Positions 28,915 through 38,321 of a stretch of 39,061 bases of DNA are shown in pieces; the first letter of the stretch is position 1, and every line of letters begins with the position of its first letter. The notes below the pieces were generated by a model, which had not been told where the DNA came from, did no database searches, and saw nothing but the letters and a program-made list of their open reading frames with translations. This stretch comes from Candidatus Saccharimonadota bacterium (lineage in GTDB: Bacteria; Patescibacteriota; Saccharimonadia; Saccharimonadales; Saccharimonadaceae): positions 1 through 39,061 of the forward strand of contig JAFRMK010000004.1 in NCBI GenBank assembly GCA_017430725.1. The letters are read 5' to 3'. The translations under genes and the position numbers were made by a program.

Positions 28915-29047
28915 AGTGGAGTGTGTTTGTGTGTGGAGTTTTATTTGTTTTGGAATCGTTTTTTTGTTTTTTGCTTTTGTATAATGATTTTATTCAAAAG
29001 CTAAAATTATAATAAATTACCAAAAATCTATTGTAAAAACTTTTTTT

Positions 29048-29239
29048 TTGTATTATTTACAACATATTTCTTATCTGTAGGAACTGGGGTGGAAGAATAA
29101 TGAAAAAAGCATACATTTTTTAATAAATAGCTAAAAACGCGTTTTTTCAGGGGTAGATCTTGTATGTTGTAAAAAATACATATTATTGGCTGGGAACCTT
29201 CTTATCTGTTGAGTATTAGTTATGTTGTGAAGATTACAA
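29048..29239. promoter_or_regulatory. Cluster of three TTGTR-N5-TACAA palindromes
   Basis: Sites at 29048-29062 (TTGTA-TTATT-TACAA), 29167-29181 (TTGTA-AAAAA-TACAT) and 29225-29239 (TTGTG-AAGAT-TACAA). All lie upstream of the strong promoter at 29263; the last ends 24 bases before its -35 box. TTCTTATCTGT also occurs twice here (about 29067 and 29200). The region 28915-29260 is AT-rich and has no credible protein gene. Confidence 0.5.
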
Positions 29240-29262
29240 CACCTATTTGAACAAATAAATTA

Positions 29263-29291
29263 TTGACTTTTGAGGTTCAATTTGCTATAGT
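29263..29291 (+). promoter_or_regulatory. Near-consensus promoter into a non-coding region
   Basis: TTGACT (29263-29268), 17-base spacer ending TGC, TATAGT (29286-29291). With -35, extended -10 and ideal spacing it is one of the strongest-looking promoters in the window. Confidence 0.8.
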
Positions 29292-29297
29292 GAGAAC

Positions 29298-29700
29298 GTG
29301 CAAATCAAGCAAAAACAAACAGCACAAAAATAAACAAAGGTGAGCGTGGTGGGAGTGTAGCGATTTGGCGTCGTTATAGCTTATTTCTAGCCATAAATTA
29401 CAACTAGGAGTAAGCTCAGCTCCGCCAAATATTGCAGGGATGCAATGAGCGTCGAGCGCGTATTCGAGGACATCGACTAGCACCTTAGATACCCAAACAG
29501 AGAAGATGAATCGGATGCAAGGATGTGCCTCTCTACATGAGAGGCGGTCAATAAAGCTCAAGTAGAGGATAAAACTTGTGGCACATAGTAAGATGTTTTT
29601 AGCCAGATAAGTTCCCTCTACTTTGAGCCCAGGGTTTTTCGTTTTACCTGGGGCGTCTTGTGGGGGACTTGAGGCTAGCACATTATCCGGTTTGAGACCG
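29298..29700 (+). ncRNA. Candidate long structured RNA (limits uncertain)
   Basis: The promoter above reads into about 460 bases with no credible + strand ORF. Pairing visible by eye: GCCTCTC/GAGAGGC (29527-29533/29539-29545), a long-range stem GCTCAAGTAGAGG/CCTCTACTTTGAGC (29556-29568/29615-29628, one bulged T) and GCCCAGG/CCTGGGG (29627-29633/29647-29653). No rRNA, tRNA, SRP, 6S or riboswitch signature is recognised. The 3' end is unknown; T-runs at about 29634-29638 and 29746-29750 are candidates. A minus-strand reading frame of 158 codons runs antisense to it but looks fortuitous. Confidence 0.5.
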
Positions 29701-29755
29701 CAAAAGAGCCGAAGAGTGAAAAGAAGTGGCATGTCGTTGATGGGCTTTTTCATGC

Positions 29756-29761
29756 TATAAT
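29756..29761 (+). promoter_or_regulatory. Leaderless-type promoter of the gene at 29768
   Basis: TGC-TATAAT, 6 bases before ATG. Confidence 0.7.
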
Positions 29762-29767
29762 CTGCTT

Positions 29768-30145
29768 ATGGAAAAAGCTTGGGACAAGATTCTATTGATC
29801 GCCGTTACGTTGGCAGGAATTTTGTTGTCAGGGATGCTGTTGTTTAGCTCGCCGAGCGGAGTAGGTCCGTTGGGCCTTTTGTTGTTTCTGATGTTGTGCT
29901 ATGTGGTGTTTCTGGGGCTTGCAGTGCTTATCTGCAGGCTTTTTTTCAAATTTCGGGCTTTCTTGGACAAGAGTCGAGCGCATAATATCGTAAAGAAAAG
30001 CTATTACTATGGCGCGGCGGTGGCCGTGGCGCCGTTGATTCTTCTGGTGAGCCAGTCGTTTGGCGGCATAACAATCTTAGAGGTCGTCTTGGTGGGAATC
30101 TTTGAATTTGTGCTGTGTTTCCTGATTGCGCACGACATTCTATGA
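29768..30145 (+). CDS. Small four-segment membrane protein
   Basis: 125 residues, with hydrophobic segments at about 8-27, 34-58, 80-96 and 102-122. A short basic cytoplasmic loop (KFRAFLDKSRAHNIVKKS) lies between the second and third. No motif of a known transporter or enzyme is visible; the pattern resembles generic CPR membrane proteins and pilin-like (TrbC/VirB2) subunits have only two to three segments. It precedes a small acidic protein and a VirD4-like ATPase, which each have their own signals, so a link to that machinery is only positional. Start fixed by TATAAT 6 bases upstream. Confidence 0.7.
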   Translation: MEKAWDKILLIAVTLAGILLSGMLLFSSPSGVGPLGLLLFLMLCYVVFLGLAVLICRLFFKFRAFLDKSRAHNIVKKSYYYGAAVAVAPLILLVSQSFGGITILEVVLVGIFEFVLCFLIAHDIL

Positions 30146-30151
30146 TATAAT
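30146..30151 (+). promoter_or_regulatory. Leaderless-type promoter of the gene at 30159
   Basis: TATAAT begins one base after the stop of the membrane-protein gene and ends 7 bases before ATG 30159. Confidence 0.7.
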
Positions 30152-30158
30152 GATGCTT

Positions 30159-30614
30159 ATGGATAACTCTGGTGTGGCGAAGATTGAGGGTGCGGGTGGT
30201 GAGCCAGTGCCGAGTACGGCGGAAGCCGAGAAATTTGATGCTTTTTTGGCAGAGCGCAGTGATTTGAAAACACCAGAGCTGGGGGAGCCTTTGCTGGGCA
30301 AGGGCGAAAAGGTGTCGGGGGCGGAACAGGCCGAGATGGTGAACCAGGCGATGACCAATGTGGCGCCGGCGCGCTCGGTCAGTACGGGCGACGATATGGC
30401 GCGCGCGACGTCTGATAGCCCAGAGTTACGGGAATTGAGCCAAATTGCGGTGCCACGCGATGCCGAGCAACTACCAAAACCGTATATGGATAAAGTGGTG
30501 GCCATTATTCATAAAGACAGGAAGGATCCGCATCAATTGGTGACCGACTTGGATTTGGCACGATGGGACATGATGCGCAAAGCGTTCAACCGTAAGCGAG
30601 GTGATGGGAAGTAA
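30159..30614 (+). CDS. Small soluble protein upstream of the VirD4-like ATPase
   Basis: 151 residues, without membrane segments. The first 100 are Ala/Glu/Ser/Pro-rich and probably disordered. The end (about 105-151) is a compact helical region with LPKPYMDKVVAIIHKDRKDPHQLVTDLDLARWDMMRKAFNRKRG. No known domain is recognised. ATG 30159 is placed 7 bases after TATAAT, so the start is leaderless. The stop lies one base before the next start codon, so it is co-transcribed with the ATPase and may be its adaptor or cargo; that is inference from context. Confidence 0.7.
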   Translation: MDNSGVAKIEGAGGEPVPSTAEAEKFDAFLAERSDLKTPELGEPLLGKGEKVSGAEQAEMVNQAMTNVAPARSVSTGDDMARATSDSPELRELSQIAVPRDAEQLPKPYMDKVVAIIHKDRKDPHQLVTDLDLARWDMMRKAFNRKRGDGK

Positions 30615-30615
30615 G

Positions 30616-33507
30616 ATGGATGTCGCGACGCTAGTCGAGTTGTTGGCAATGATAGCCGTCGTTATGGTGGTGCTTGCTTTGATATGGCGCAGCTTTGCCG
30701 GTGCGAAACGCGACCGCAAGAACTATGAACGCTCGTTGAAGATGGTGCCGATGTTGATTCATTTGCCACCAAGCACAGACGACGTGCAAGGGGGCGGTCG
30801 AGATGAGCGGGACGTGACGGACGAGCAGCTGTCGGAGGCGCAGGTGATGTACAGTATTATCTCGTCGACGTTGACGAAGGGGCTAAAGAGCAAGCTTTAT
30901 GGTCAGCGACACATCAGTTTTGAGATGGTGGCGCACGATGGGTTTATTAAATACTATGCGGTGGTGCCGGCGGTGTTAACGGATACGATGCAGCAGGCGA
31001 TTACGGCCGCCTACCCAACGGCGCGGTTGGAAGAGGTGGCGGACCCGAACTTCTTCAGTAAAGTTGGCCAAATTGATGCCGTAGCCGGTGGTGAACTGCG
31101 GCTGAAAGAGGACTATTGCTATCCGATTGCGACCTATCAGGATTCGAAGCGTGATGCGAGTCTGGCATTGATTAACGCGCTGTCTGTCGCGAAGAAGGGC
31201 GATGGTGTGGGCATCCAAATTATGTTCCGACCGACGGACGGGAACTGGACACAAAAATCATTGCAGAGAGTACAAAATATTCGCGACGGAAAGAAGGTGC
31301 GCAATGCGTCGAACAATTTATTAGGGCGTTTGGTGCATGGTGCGGGAAATATAGTTGGCGACGTGGCGCAGGCTTTGTGGCAGCCACCAGAAGAACATGA
31401 GCAATATCAAAATACCGAGCGAATATTGACTAATTTGCAGCAAGAGGAAATTCAGCGCATTGAGGAGAAGACGCGTTATCCGGGCTTTGAGGTATTGATT
31501 CGGATTTGCGCCAGTTCCGACTCGAAGGCGCGTTCGAATGGCTTGTTGCAGAATGTCGTGTCAGTATTTTCGCAGTTTGATTTGACCAACTACAATGGTT
31601 TTCGCTATGACGCTTTGAAGAATAGTGAGTCGTTGGCGCGTGAATACGTTTTGCGGTCCTTCCCGCAAACGCAGAATGATATGATTTTGAACAGTGTAGA
31701 GATGGCGAGTTTGTTCCATCTGCCGGCACAGAGTGCGATTCCGACGAGCCAGGTGGAACGCCAGGCGACAAAACAGGTTGATGGACCGGCCAAGTTGCCG
31801 GATGAGGGGATAGTGCTGGGTGTTAATGAGTTTAGAGGGGAAGAAAAGACGATTCGGTTGAGCACGAAAGACCGGCGGCGACATACTTATGTGATTGGTG
31901 CGACCGGTATGGGTAAATCCGTATTGTTGACGAACCTGGCATACCAAGACATGTGCGACGGGCGAGGTTTTTGTTTTATTGACCCGCATGGTGATGCCGT
32001 AGAGACGATCCTGTCGAAGGTGCCACCAGAGCGGATGGAGGATGTAATTCTGTTCGAGCCGGGAAATCTGGCAAATCCGGTAGGGATGAATATGTTCGAG
32101 TTTCAGACCGAGGACCAGAAGGACTTTATCGTGCAGGAATCGTTGAATATGCTGGTCAGTTTGTATGACCCGGGTAATACGGGAATATTTGGCCCGCGCG
32201 CACAGCATATGTTCCGCAATGCCGCGTTGCTGTTGATGAGTGACCCGAATGGTGGAACTTTTATTGATGTGCCGCGTTGTTTTATTGACCCGGAATTTGT
32301 GAAGTCCAAGTTGCGATATGTGACGGACAAGACGGTTTATGATTATTGGACAAAGGAGTATCCGGAGTCGCGCAAGTCGAATGAGGCGGGTGACGTCGTG
32401 AGCTGGTTCGTATCGAAATGGGGGCCGTTCCTGAGTAATAAGATGATGCGGAATATTCTTGGACAGACCAAGTCCGGTTTTAACATTCGAGAAATCATGG
32501 ACAATAAGAAGATTCTGTTGGTGAACCTGTCAAAGGGGCGAACGGGCGAGCTGAATGCGCAGCTTCTGGGGATGATATTCGTGATGAAATTCCAGGCAGC
32601 CGCGATGAGTCGGGCCGATACGCCGGAAGATGAACGGCAGGACTTTTGTCTGTATGTGGACGAGTTCCAGAATTTTGCAACAGAGAGCTTTGAGTCGATA
32701 CTATCTGAGGCGCGAAAATACCGCCTGAATCTGATATTGGCAAACCAGTTTATGACTCAGTTGACTGATAAAATTCGTGAGGCGATTTTAGGGAACGTCG
32801 GGACGATTATGTGCGGACGGATTGGCGTGACGGACGCGGAACTGATGGAGAAGGCATTTAGACCGGTGTTTACCGCCGAGGATTTGCATAAGATCCCGAA
32901 CTATCATGCAGTGGCGACGGTCCTGATGTTTGGCTTGCCAACATCGCCGTTTACGATGCACCTGTTGCCGCCGATTGGTGAAGGCAGCCCGGAGCTGATG
33001 GCGAGCATGCGCGAATATGCGTTGTCGAAGCATGGTCGGCCACGAGCAGAGGTGGAGGCGGAGATTGATGCGCGCCTGGCAGCAACGCCGCCGATGAAGC
33101 CCGCAGCGGCAGTGCCAAAAACGGCGCCGCAACAAGAGAAAGTGGCGGCGAAAGATGAAGCGACGGCAGAGCCAAAAGAGAGTTTTCTTGATGCGTGGTT
33201 GCGAAAGAAGGCTGAGATGGACGAGGCGGCGAAGCAATCGGCGCGAACAGCGGTGGAGACATCGGCTGCGCAATCGAACCAAACTACAGCCAAGACGACT
33301 AAAAAGGAGGCGGCGGTACGGATAGCAAAGCCGGTGGGCAAGGCCGTCCAGCCAGAGAAGATGCCGACAGTAAAGCCCGACGAGACGGCGACGGCTTGGG
33401 TGGCAGAGGCGAGTCAAAATGCCGTAGCGAAAACTAAGGTTCAGCAGCTCAAAGGCGGTGCAACGGTGACCGAGGAAGATGACGGCGCCGTGCTACGATG
33501 GCGCTAG
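30616..33507 (+). CDS. VirD4/TraG-like membrane ATPase (type IV secretion family)
   Basis: 963 residues from ATG 30616 (ATG 30604, overlapping the previous gene, is the alternative). One N-terminal membrane segment (about 5-26), a 400-residue N-domain, then a HerA/VirD4-type motor: Walker A GATGMGKS (428-435), FIDPHGDAVETIL, DVILFEPGN, IFGPRAQHMFRNAALLL, Walker B CLYVDEFQNF (about 678), the motif LILANQFMTQL and GTIMCGRIGVTDAE. The C-terminal 150 residues are Ala/Lys/Glu-rich and low-complexity. Such ATPases couple DNA or protein substrates to secretion channels, or assist pilus-like machines; CPR genomes commonly carry stand-alone copies. No relaxase or VirB4 is in the window, so conjugation is not established. 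Confidence 0.85.
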   Translation: MDVATLVELLAMIAVVMVVLALIWRSFAGAKRDRKNYERSLKMVPMLIHLPPSTDDVQGGGRDERDVTDEQLSEAQVMYSIISSTLTKGLKSKLYGQRHISFEMVAHDGFIKYYAVVPAVLTDTMQQAITAAYPTARLEEVADPNFFSKVGQIDAVAGGELRLKEDYCYPIATYQDSKRDASLALINALSVAKKGDGVGIQIMFRPTDGNWTQKSLQRVQNIRDGKKVRNASNNLLGRLVHGAGNIVGDVAQALWQPPEEHEQYQNTERILTNLQQEEIQRIEEKTRYPGFEVLIRICASSDSKARSNGLLQNVVSVFSQFDLTNYNGFRYDALKNSESLAREYVLRSFPQTQNDMILNSVEMASLFHLPAQSAIPTSQVERQATKQVDGPAKLPDEGIVLGVNEFRGEEKTIRLSTKDRRRHTYVIGATGMGKSVLLTNLAYQDMCDGRGFCFIDPHGDAVETILSKVPPERMEDVILFEPGNLANPVGMNMFEFQTEDQKDFIVQESLNMLVSLYDPGNTGIFGPRAQHMFRNAALLLMSDPNGGTFIDVPRCFIDPEFVKSKLRYVTDKTVYDYWTKEYPESRKSNEAGDVVSWFVSKWGPFLSNKMMRNILGQTKSGFNIREIMDNKKILLVNLSKGRTGELNAQLLGMIFVMKFQAAAMSRADTPEDERQDFCLYVDEFQNFATESFESILSEARKYRLNLILANQFMTQLTDKIREAILGNVGTIMCGRIGVTDAELMEKAFRPVFTAEDLHKIPNYHAVATVLMFGLPTSPFTMHLLPPIGEGSPELMASMREYALSKHGRPRAEVEAEIDARLAATPPMKPAAAVPKTAPQQEKVAAKDEATAEPKESFLDAWLRKKAEMDEAAKQSARTAVETSAAQSNQTTAKTTKKEAAVRIAKPVGKAVQPEKMPTVKPDETATAWVAEASQNAVAKTKVQQLKGGATVTEEDDGAVLRWR

Positions 33508-33587
33508 AAACGAGTTTAGCTTGAAATAGTATAATTATTGGTTTTTTGTGCAAAAACGCCGTAGAGCGCGAAATAACGGGCTTATAC

Positions 33588-33616
33588 TTGATTTTTAGGG
33601 GAGTGAGGCGTATGAT
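33588..33616 (+). promoter_or_regulatory. gyrB promoter
   Basis: TTGATT (33588-33593), 17-base spacer, TATGAT (33611-33616); leader of about 30 bases with GAGG at 33640-33643. A TATAAT at 33530-33535 may be a further start. Confidence 0.6.
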
Positions 33617-33654
33617 TGGATATGTATAAAACAAAAGTTGAGGTAGTAAAAAAT

Positions 33655-35655
33655 ATGACGGCAGCGAAAAAGTCCGGTGGGGCTGAAGAAGATTACAATG
33701 CGTCAGAAATTCAGGTGCTGGAAGGATTGGAACCGGTGCGCAAGCGCCCGGGGATGTATATCGGTTCGACCGGTTATGACGGCTTGCACCACTTGATAAA
33801 AGAGATTGCGGACAACTCGATAGATGAGGCGATTGCGGGCTTTGCGACGCACGTCAAGGTGACATTGTTGGCTGACGGTGGTTGTCGGGTAGACGATAAC
33901 GGTCGCGGTATTCCGGTTGACATTCACCCCAAGACAAAAATGTCGGCGCTAGAGACGGTGCTAACGGTGCTGCACGCAGGTGGTAAGTTCGGCGGTGGCG
34001 GCTACAAGGTTTCCTCTGGTTTGCACGGGGTTGGCTCTTCGGTAGTAAATGCCTTGTCGACGCACATGATTGCGGAGGTCTATAAAGACGGTAAAATTCA
34101 CCACGTAGAGTTTGAGGTGGGGCATACTACGGTGCCTTTTGGCGTAACGGGGAAGACAGAAAAACACGGCACGAGCATTACTTTTTATCCTGATCCGGCG
34201 ATTTTCAAAGAGACGGTTGAGTTTGATTATGATTGGGTGGTAAATTATTTGCGCCATCAGGCATATCTGACAAAGGGCATTTTGACGTCCGTGTATGATG
34301 AGCGGACCGGAAAACAGGATTCGTTCTATTTTGAGGGCGGTATCAAGAGCTATGTACGCAGGATGAATGCCGGCAAGGAAACGCTGACGGATGATATTTT
34401 CTATGCCGAAAAGCAGGTCGGCGATGGCTTGGTTGAGTTGGCAGTGCAGTATAATGATACTTTTTCGGAAACTTTGCGTCCGTTCGCGAATAACGTGTTG
34501 ACGCCAGATGGCGGTACGCACGTGGTTGGTTTTCGCACGGCCTTGAATCGCACGATAAACGATTATGCGCGCAAGAATGGCCTATTGAAAGAGAAAGACG
34601 ACAATTTGACTGGCGATGATATCAAGGAGGGGCTGACGGCGGTCGTGTTAGTGAAGATTCCGGATCCGCAGTTTGAGGGGCAGACCAAGAACAAGCTGGG
34701 TAATCCAGAGGTGCGCGGCTATGTTGATCGCGTGATGAACGAATACTTCTCGTACTACCTTGAGGAGCATCCTGATATCGCTAAGAAGATTGTGACGAAA
34801 GCGACTTTGGCGGCCCGGGCGCGCAAGGCGGCACGGGCGGCGCGAGACAACGTGATTCGGAAGGGTGCTTTTGAGGGGCTGAATCTCCCATCGAAGTTGG
34901 CGGACTGTTCTTCGCGCGACCGGACACAGTGCGAGCTGTTTATCGTAGAGGGTAACTCGGCGGCCGGTTCGGCGAAAGAGGGGCGTGATTCGAAGATTCA
35001 GGCGATTTTGCCGTTGCGCGGTAAAGTGCTGAATACGGAACGAGCGCGCCTGGACAAGATGTATGCCAACGCCGAATTAGTCTCGTTGATTAAGGCGCTT
35101 GGCGTGGGGATTGGCGAACAGTTCGACATCAATGGCCTGCGTTATTACAAGATTGTCTTCATGACTGATGCCGATGTTGACGGGGCGCATATTTCGACGC
35201 TGCTTTTGACATTCTTCTTCCGCTATATGCCAGAGGTGATTAAGGCAGGGCATGTCTATCTGGCGAAGCCGCCACTCTTCGGCTTGATAAAAGGGACGGG
35301 GCCGAATCGTAAGATTGAATATATTTACAATGAAGAGGCGTTGGAGCAGACCTTGAGCAAGAAAATTGCCGAACGAAAAGCGGCCGGCACAAAGATTGAT
35401 GAGACGGCGGAACGCTTTAAGCAGGCCGGCTATACGGCACAGCAACGCTTTAAGGGTTTAGGCGAGATGGACGCCGCTCAGCTTTGGGAGACGACGATGA
35501 ACCCAGAAAATCGAACGTTGATTCGGGTGAATATAGAGGACGCCGAAAAAGCGGACGCCATCTTTACGAAGTTGATGGGTTCGGAGGCGGAATTGCGAAA
35601 GCACTTTATTCAGTCGCGTGCGGCAACAGTTAACTTGGATGAATTGGACTTCTAG
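33655..35655 (+). CDS. gyrB: DNA gyrase subunit B
   Basis: 666 residues. GHKL ATPase: EIADNSIDEA (ATP-lid Asn/Glu), VDDNGRGIPVDIH, GGKFGGGGYKVSSGLHGVGSSVVNALS. Transducer and TOPRIM domains: LFIVEGNSAAGSAKEGRDSKIQAILPLRGKVLNTE (catalytic Glu) and MTDADVDGAHISTLLLTFFFR (DxD), ending RFKGLGEMDAAQLWETTMNPE. With GyrA it introduces negative supercoils. ATG 33655 is preferred because GAGG lies before it; ATG 33622 or TTG 33616 would fall at or before the expected transcription start. gyrA follows after 11 bases. Confidence 0.96.
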   Translation: MTAAKKSGGAEEDYNASEIQVLEGLEPVRKRPGMYIGSTGYDGLHHLIKEIADNSIDEAIAGFATHVKVTLLADGGCRVDDNGRGIPVDIHPKTKMSALETVLTVLHAGGKFGGGGYKVSSGLHGVGSSVVNALSTHMIAEVYKDGKIHHVEFEVGHTTVPFGVTGKTEKHGTSITFYPDPAIFKETVEFDYDWVVNYLRHQAYLTKGILTSVYDERTGKQDSFYFEGGIKSYVRRMNAGKETLTDDIFYAEKQVGDGLVELAVQYNDTFSETLRPFANNVLTPDGGTHVVGFRTALNRTINDYARKNGLLKEKDDNLTGDDIKEGLTAVVLVKIPDPQFEGQTKNKLGNPEVRGYVDRVMNEYFSYYLEEHPDIAKKIVTKATLAARARKAARAARDNVIRKGAFEGLNLPSKLADCSSRDRTQCELFIVEGNSAAGSAKEGRDSKIQAILPLRGKVLNTERARLDKMYANAELVSLIKALGVGIGEQFDINGLRYYKIVFMTDADVDGAHISTLLLTFFFRYMPEVIKAGHVYLAKPPLFGLIKGTGPNRKIEYIYNEEALEQTLSKKIAERKAAGTKIDETAERFKQAGYTAQQRFKGLGEMDAAQLWETTMNPENRTLIRVNIEDAEKADAIFTKLMGSEAELRKHFIQSRAATVNLDELDF

Positions 35656-35666
35656 GAGGATAGGAT

Positions 35667-38321
35667 ATGACAGGAAAAGACAGCAAAATTGGCGGAGTGC
35701 CAGACGCGGCGGACGACAAGGGCCTGGATGAGGCGATGGGCGATGTCGTGAACGGCAGCGAAGAAGAAGCCTTGGCGCGGGCCGAGGAAGAGCCGACGGT
35801 GAAAGTCGGCGGGCTGACGGCGACGAAGGCCGAAGATGGCGTTGAAGAGTTGACGGTCGAAAACGTGATGGAAGATTCTTTCATTCGCTATTCGATGTCG
35901 GTGATTATTGACCGGGCCTTGCCGGATGTCCGGGATGGCCTGAAGCCGGTACACCGTCGTATTTTGTATGCGATGGAGAAGAACGGCTGGAAGGCGCCAC
36001 ATGCGACAGTGAAGTCGGCGCGTATCGTTGGTGAGGTGATGGGTAAGTACCATCCGCACGGCGACTCTTCGATTTATGATGCCATGGTCAATTTGGCACA
36101 ACCGTGGAAGATGCGCTACAAATTGGTCGAAGGGCAAGGTAACTTCGGCTCAATGGACGGCGATGAGGCAGCAGCGTCGCGCTATACAGAGGCGCGAATG
36201 GACAAGGTGGGTAGTGAGCTATTGGCCGATATCGAGAAAAATACCGTTGATTTTCGAGATAATTTTGATGGTACCGAAAAAGAGCCGGAAGTGTTGCCGG
36301 CGGCCGTGCCGAATATCCTGCTGAATGGACAGATGGGTATTGCAGTGGGAATGGCGACGAATATTCCGCCGCATAACCTCGGTGAAGTAGTGGATGCTAC
36401 GGTGGCACAGATTGATAACCCCGATATCACGTTGAAAGAATTGATGAAGCACGTGAAGGGTCCGGATTTTCCGACCGGAGCCGAGGTTTATGGCGGTGCG
36501 CCAATGATGCAAGCCTATGAAACTGGTCGTGGTTCGGTGACGATTCGAGCCGTAACGAGCATTGAAGAGCGGAAAAATGGCCGCTATAGCATCGTGATTA
36601 CAGAGGTGCCGTATGGCATGAGCAAAGAGGGCTTTGTCGAGAAAGTGCGCGAGCTGGTCTTGGCGAAGAAGTTGGATCACATTGCCGATGCGCGCGATGA
36701 ATCGGCGCGCGGCAAGATCCGTATCGTCGTGGAGTTGAAAAAAGATGCTTTCCCGAAGAAGATTTTGAATCAGCTGTATAAATTAACTGGTTTGCAGACG
36801 ACTTTCCACTATAATGTGCTGGCGCTGGTAGATGGTATTCAGCCGAAGGTGATGGGCCTGAAAGAGATTCTGGCCGAGTTCATCAAGCACCGCCAGAAAG
36901 TAATTCGGCGGCGAACGGAATTTGAACTGAATAAGGCAAAGGAACGGGCGCATATCTTGGAAGGTCTGAAAATCGCTTTGGACCATATCGATGAAGTGAT
37001 TAAGACGATTCGTGAATCGTATGATGATGCCGATAAGCGTTTGATGAGTCGGTTTGGTTTGAGCGAAGTGCAGGCGGCGGCGATTTTGGCGATGCAGCTG
37101 CGTCGGTTGCAGGGTCTGGAACGAGATAAGATTGAGGCCGAATTGAAAGAATTGCACGATTTGATTAAGAAGCTCGAGGCGATTTTGGCAGACGAAAAAG
37201 AAGTGTTGCGCGTCGTGAAAGAGGAGTTGTTGGCCGCGAAAGAGAAATTTGGCGATGAGCGGCGCAGCAAGATTTTCAATCATGAACTGGGTAAGTTCGC
37301 GGAAGAAGATTTGATTCCAGACGAAGAGAGCGCAGTGCTGTTGACGGCGCAGGGTTATGTGAAGCGAGTTTTGCAGGCCGACTTTAAGAAACAGAACCGA
37401 GGCGGTAAAGGACGACGTGGCATGACGACAAAGGAAGAGGATGTGATAGATACAATTATCACGGCAAGCTCGCATGATTATTTGTTGTTCTTTACGAACC
37501 AGGGGCGAGTGTTCCGCTTGAAAGCGTACGAAATTCCACAATCTTCGTTGTCGGCGAAGGGCACGGCAAGTGTCAATCTGTTGAATTTGCACCCTGAGGA
37601 GCGCGTGACGGCCGTCATCAAGCAGGGCGACGATGTGGGCGAAAATGGCTTCCTGTTTATGGCAACAACGAAGGGCACCATCAAGAAGACGCCGGTAAAG
37701 CAATACGAAAATATCCGAACGAATGGCTTGATTACGATTAATCTGGACGAGGGTGACGAATTGCGTTGGGTGCGTGGTACGACTGGCGAGAACGAGATTG
37801 TGATTTCGACGTCTGCCGGGCAAGCGGTGCGCTTTAATGAAGCGGAAGTGCGTCCGATGGGGCGGACGGCGCGTGGCGTACGTGGCGTGCGTTTGCGTCC
37901 GCGCGACACGGTGGTCGGCATGGATGTAGTCAGCGACCCGAAGAGTCAAAAACTGATTGCGGTGTCAACGCGTGGCTACGGCAAGATGACCGCAGTGACG
38001 AATTTCCCGCCGCATAAGCGTGGTGGCGTGGGCGTGAAAGTGGCCTCGATTACGGCAAAGACCGGCCCGATTGCGGCAGTGCACACGCTCGATCCTGAAG
38101 CAAAGGAGATTATCATGATGTCGACTTCCGGACAGGCGATTAGGGTGGCCGTGAAGGATATTCCAACTTTGGGACGTGCCACGCAAGGAGTGCGCATTAT
38201 GAAGATGAATGAGGGCGACACGGTGGCTTCAATTGGAATTATTCCGAAAGAAGAGGAGCCGGAAGAGAAAGAAGTAAAAACGACACAAGCAGCAAAAACA
38301 ACAAAGAAAGCGAGTAAATAG
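35667..38321 (+). CDS. gyrA: DNA gyrase subunit A
   Basis: 884 residues. An acidic extension (1-62) precedes the usual start [40 protein letters not shown]. Winged-helix domain with catalytic Tyr in [11 protein letters not shown]. The quinolone-determining region [23 protein letters not shown] keeps Ser and Asp at the positions equivalent to E. coli 83 and 87, so no classical resistance change is seen. A coiled coil follows, then the C-terminal beta-pinwheel with GyrA-box [10 protein letters not shown], marking a true gyrase rather than topoisomerase IV. Ends in a Lys/Thr-rich tail. GGAGGAT precedes the ATG; operon with gyrB and the DUF212 gene. Confidence 0.97.
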   Translation: MTGKDSKIGGVPDAADDKGLDEAMGDVVNGSEEEALARAEEEPTVKVGGLTATKAEDGVEELTVENVMEDSFIRYSMSVIIDRALPDVRDGLKPVHRRILYAMEKNGWKAPHATVKSARIVGEVMGKYHPHGDSSIYDAMVNLAQPWKMRYKLVEGQGNFGSMDGDEAAASRYTEARMDKVGSELLADIEKNTVDFRDNFDGTEKEPEVLPAAVPNILLNGQMGIAVGMATNIPPHNLGEVVDATVAQIDNPDITLKELMKHVKGPDFPTGAEVYGGAPMMQAYETGRGSVTIRAVTSIEERKNGRYSIVITEVPYGMSKEGFVEKVRELVLAKKLDHIADARDESARGKIRIVVELKKDAFPKKILNQLYKLTGLQTTFHYNVLALVDGIQPKVMGLKEILAEFIKHRQKVIRRRTEFELNKAKERAHILEGLKIALDHIDEVIKTIRESYDDADKRLMSRFGLSEVQAAAILAMQLRRLQGLERDKIEAELKELHDLIKKLEAILADEKEVLRVVKEELLAAKEKFGDERRSKIFNHELGKFAEEDLIPDEESAVLLTAQGYVKRVLQADFKKQNRGGKGRRGMTTKEEDVIDTIITASSHDYLLFFTNQGRVFRLKAYEIPQSSLSAKGTASVNLLNLHPEERVTAVIKQGDDVGENGFLFMATTKGTIKKTPVKQYENIRTNGLITINLDEGDELRWVRGTTGENEIVISTSAGQAVRFNEAEVRPMGRTARGVRGVRLRPRDTVVGMDVVSDPKSQKLIAVSTRGYGKMTAVTNFPPHKRGGVGVKVASITAKTGPIAAVHTLDPEAKEIIMMSTSGQAIRVAVKDIPTLGRATQGVRIMKMNEGDTVASIGIIPKEEEPEEKEVKTTQAAKTTKKASK

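Noticed and set aside
29277-29753. 158-codon minus-strand frame
   Set aside because: Cys/His/Leu-rich without a domain pattern, no ribosome site or clear minus-strand promoter, and antisense to a region driven by a strong + promoter. Kept only as the alternative reading.
36783-37949. 388-codon minus-strand frame antisense to gyrA
   Set aside because: Gln/His/Arg-rich shadow of a highly conserved gyrA sequence.
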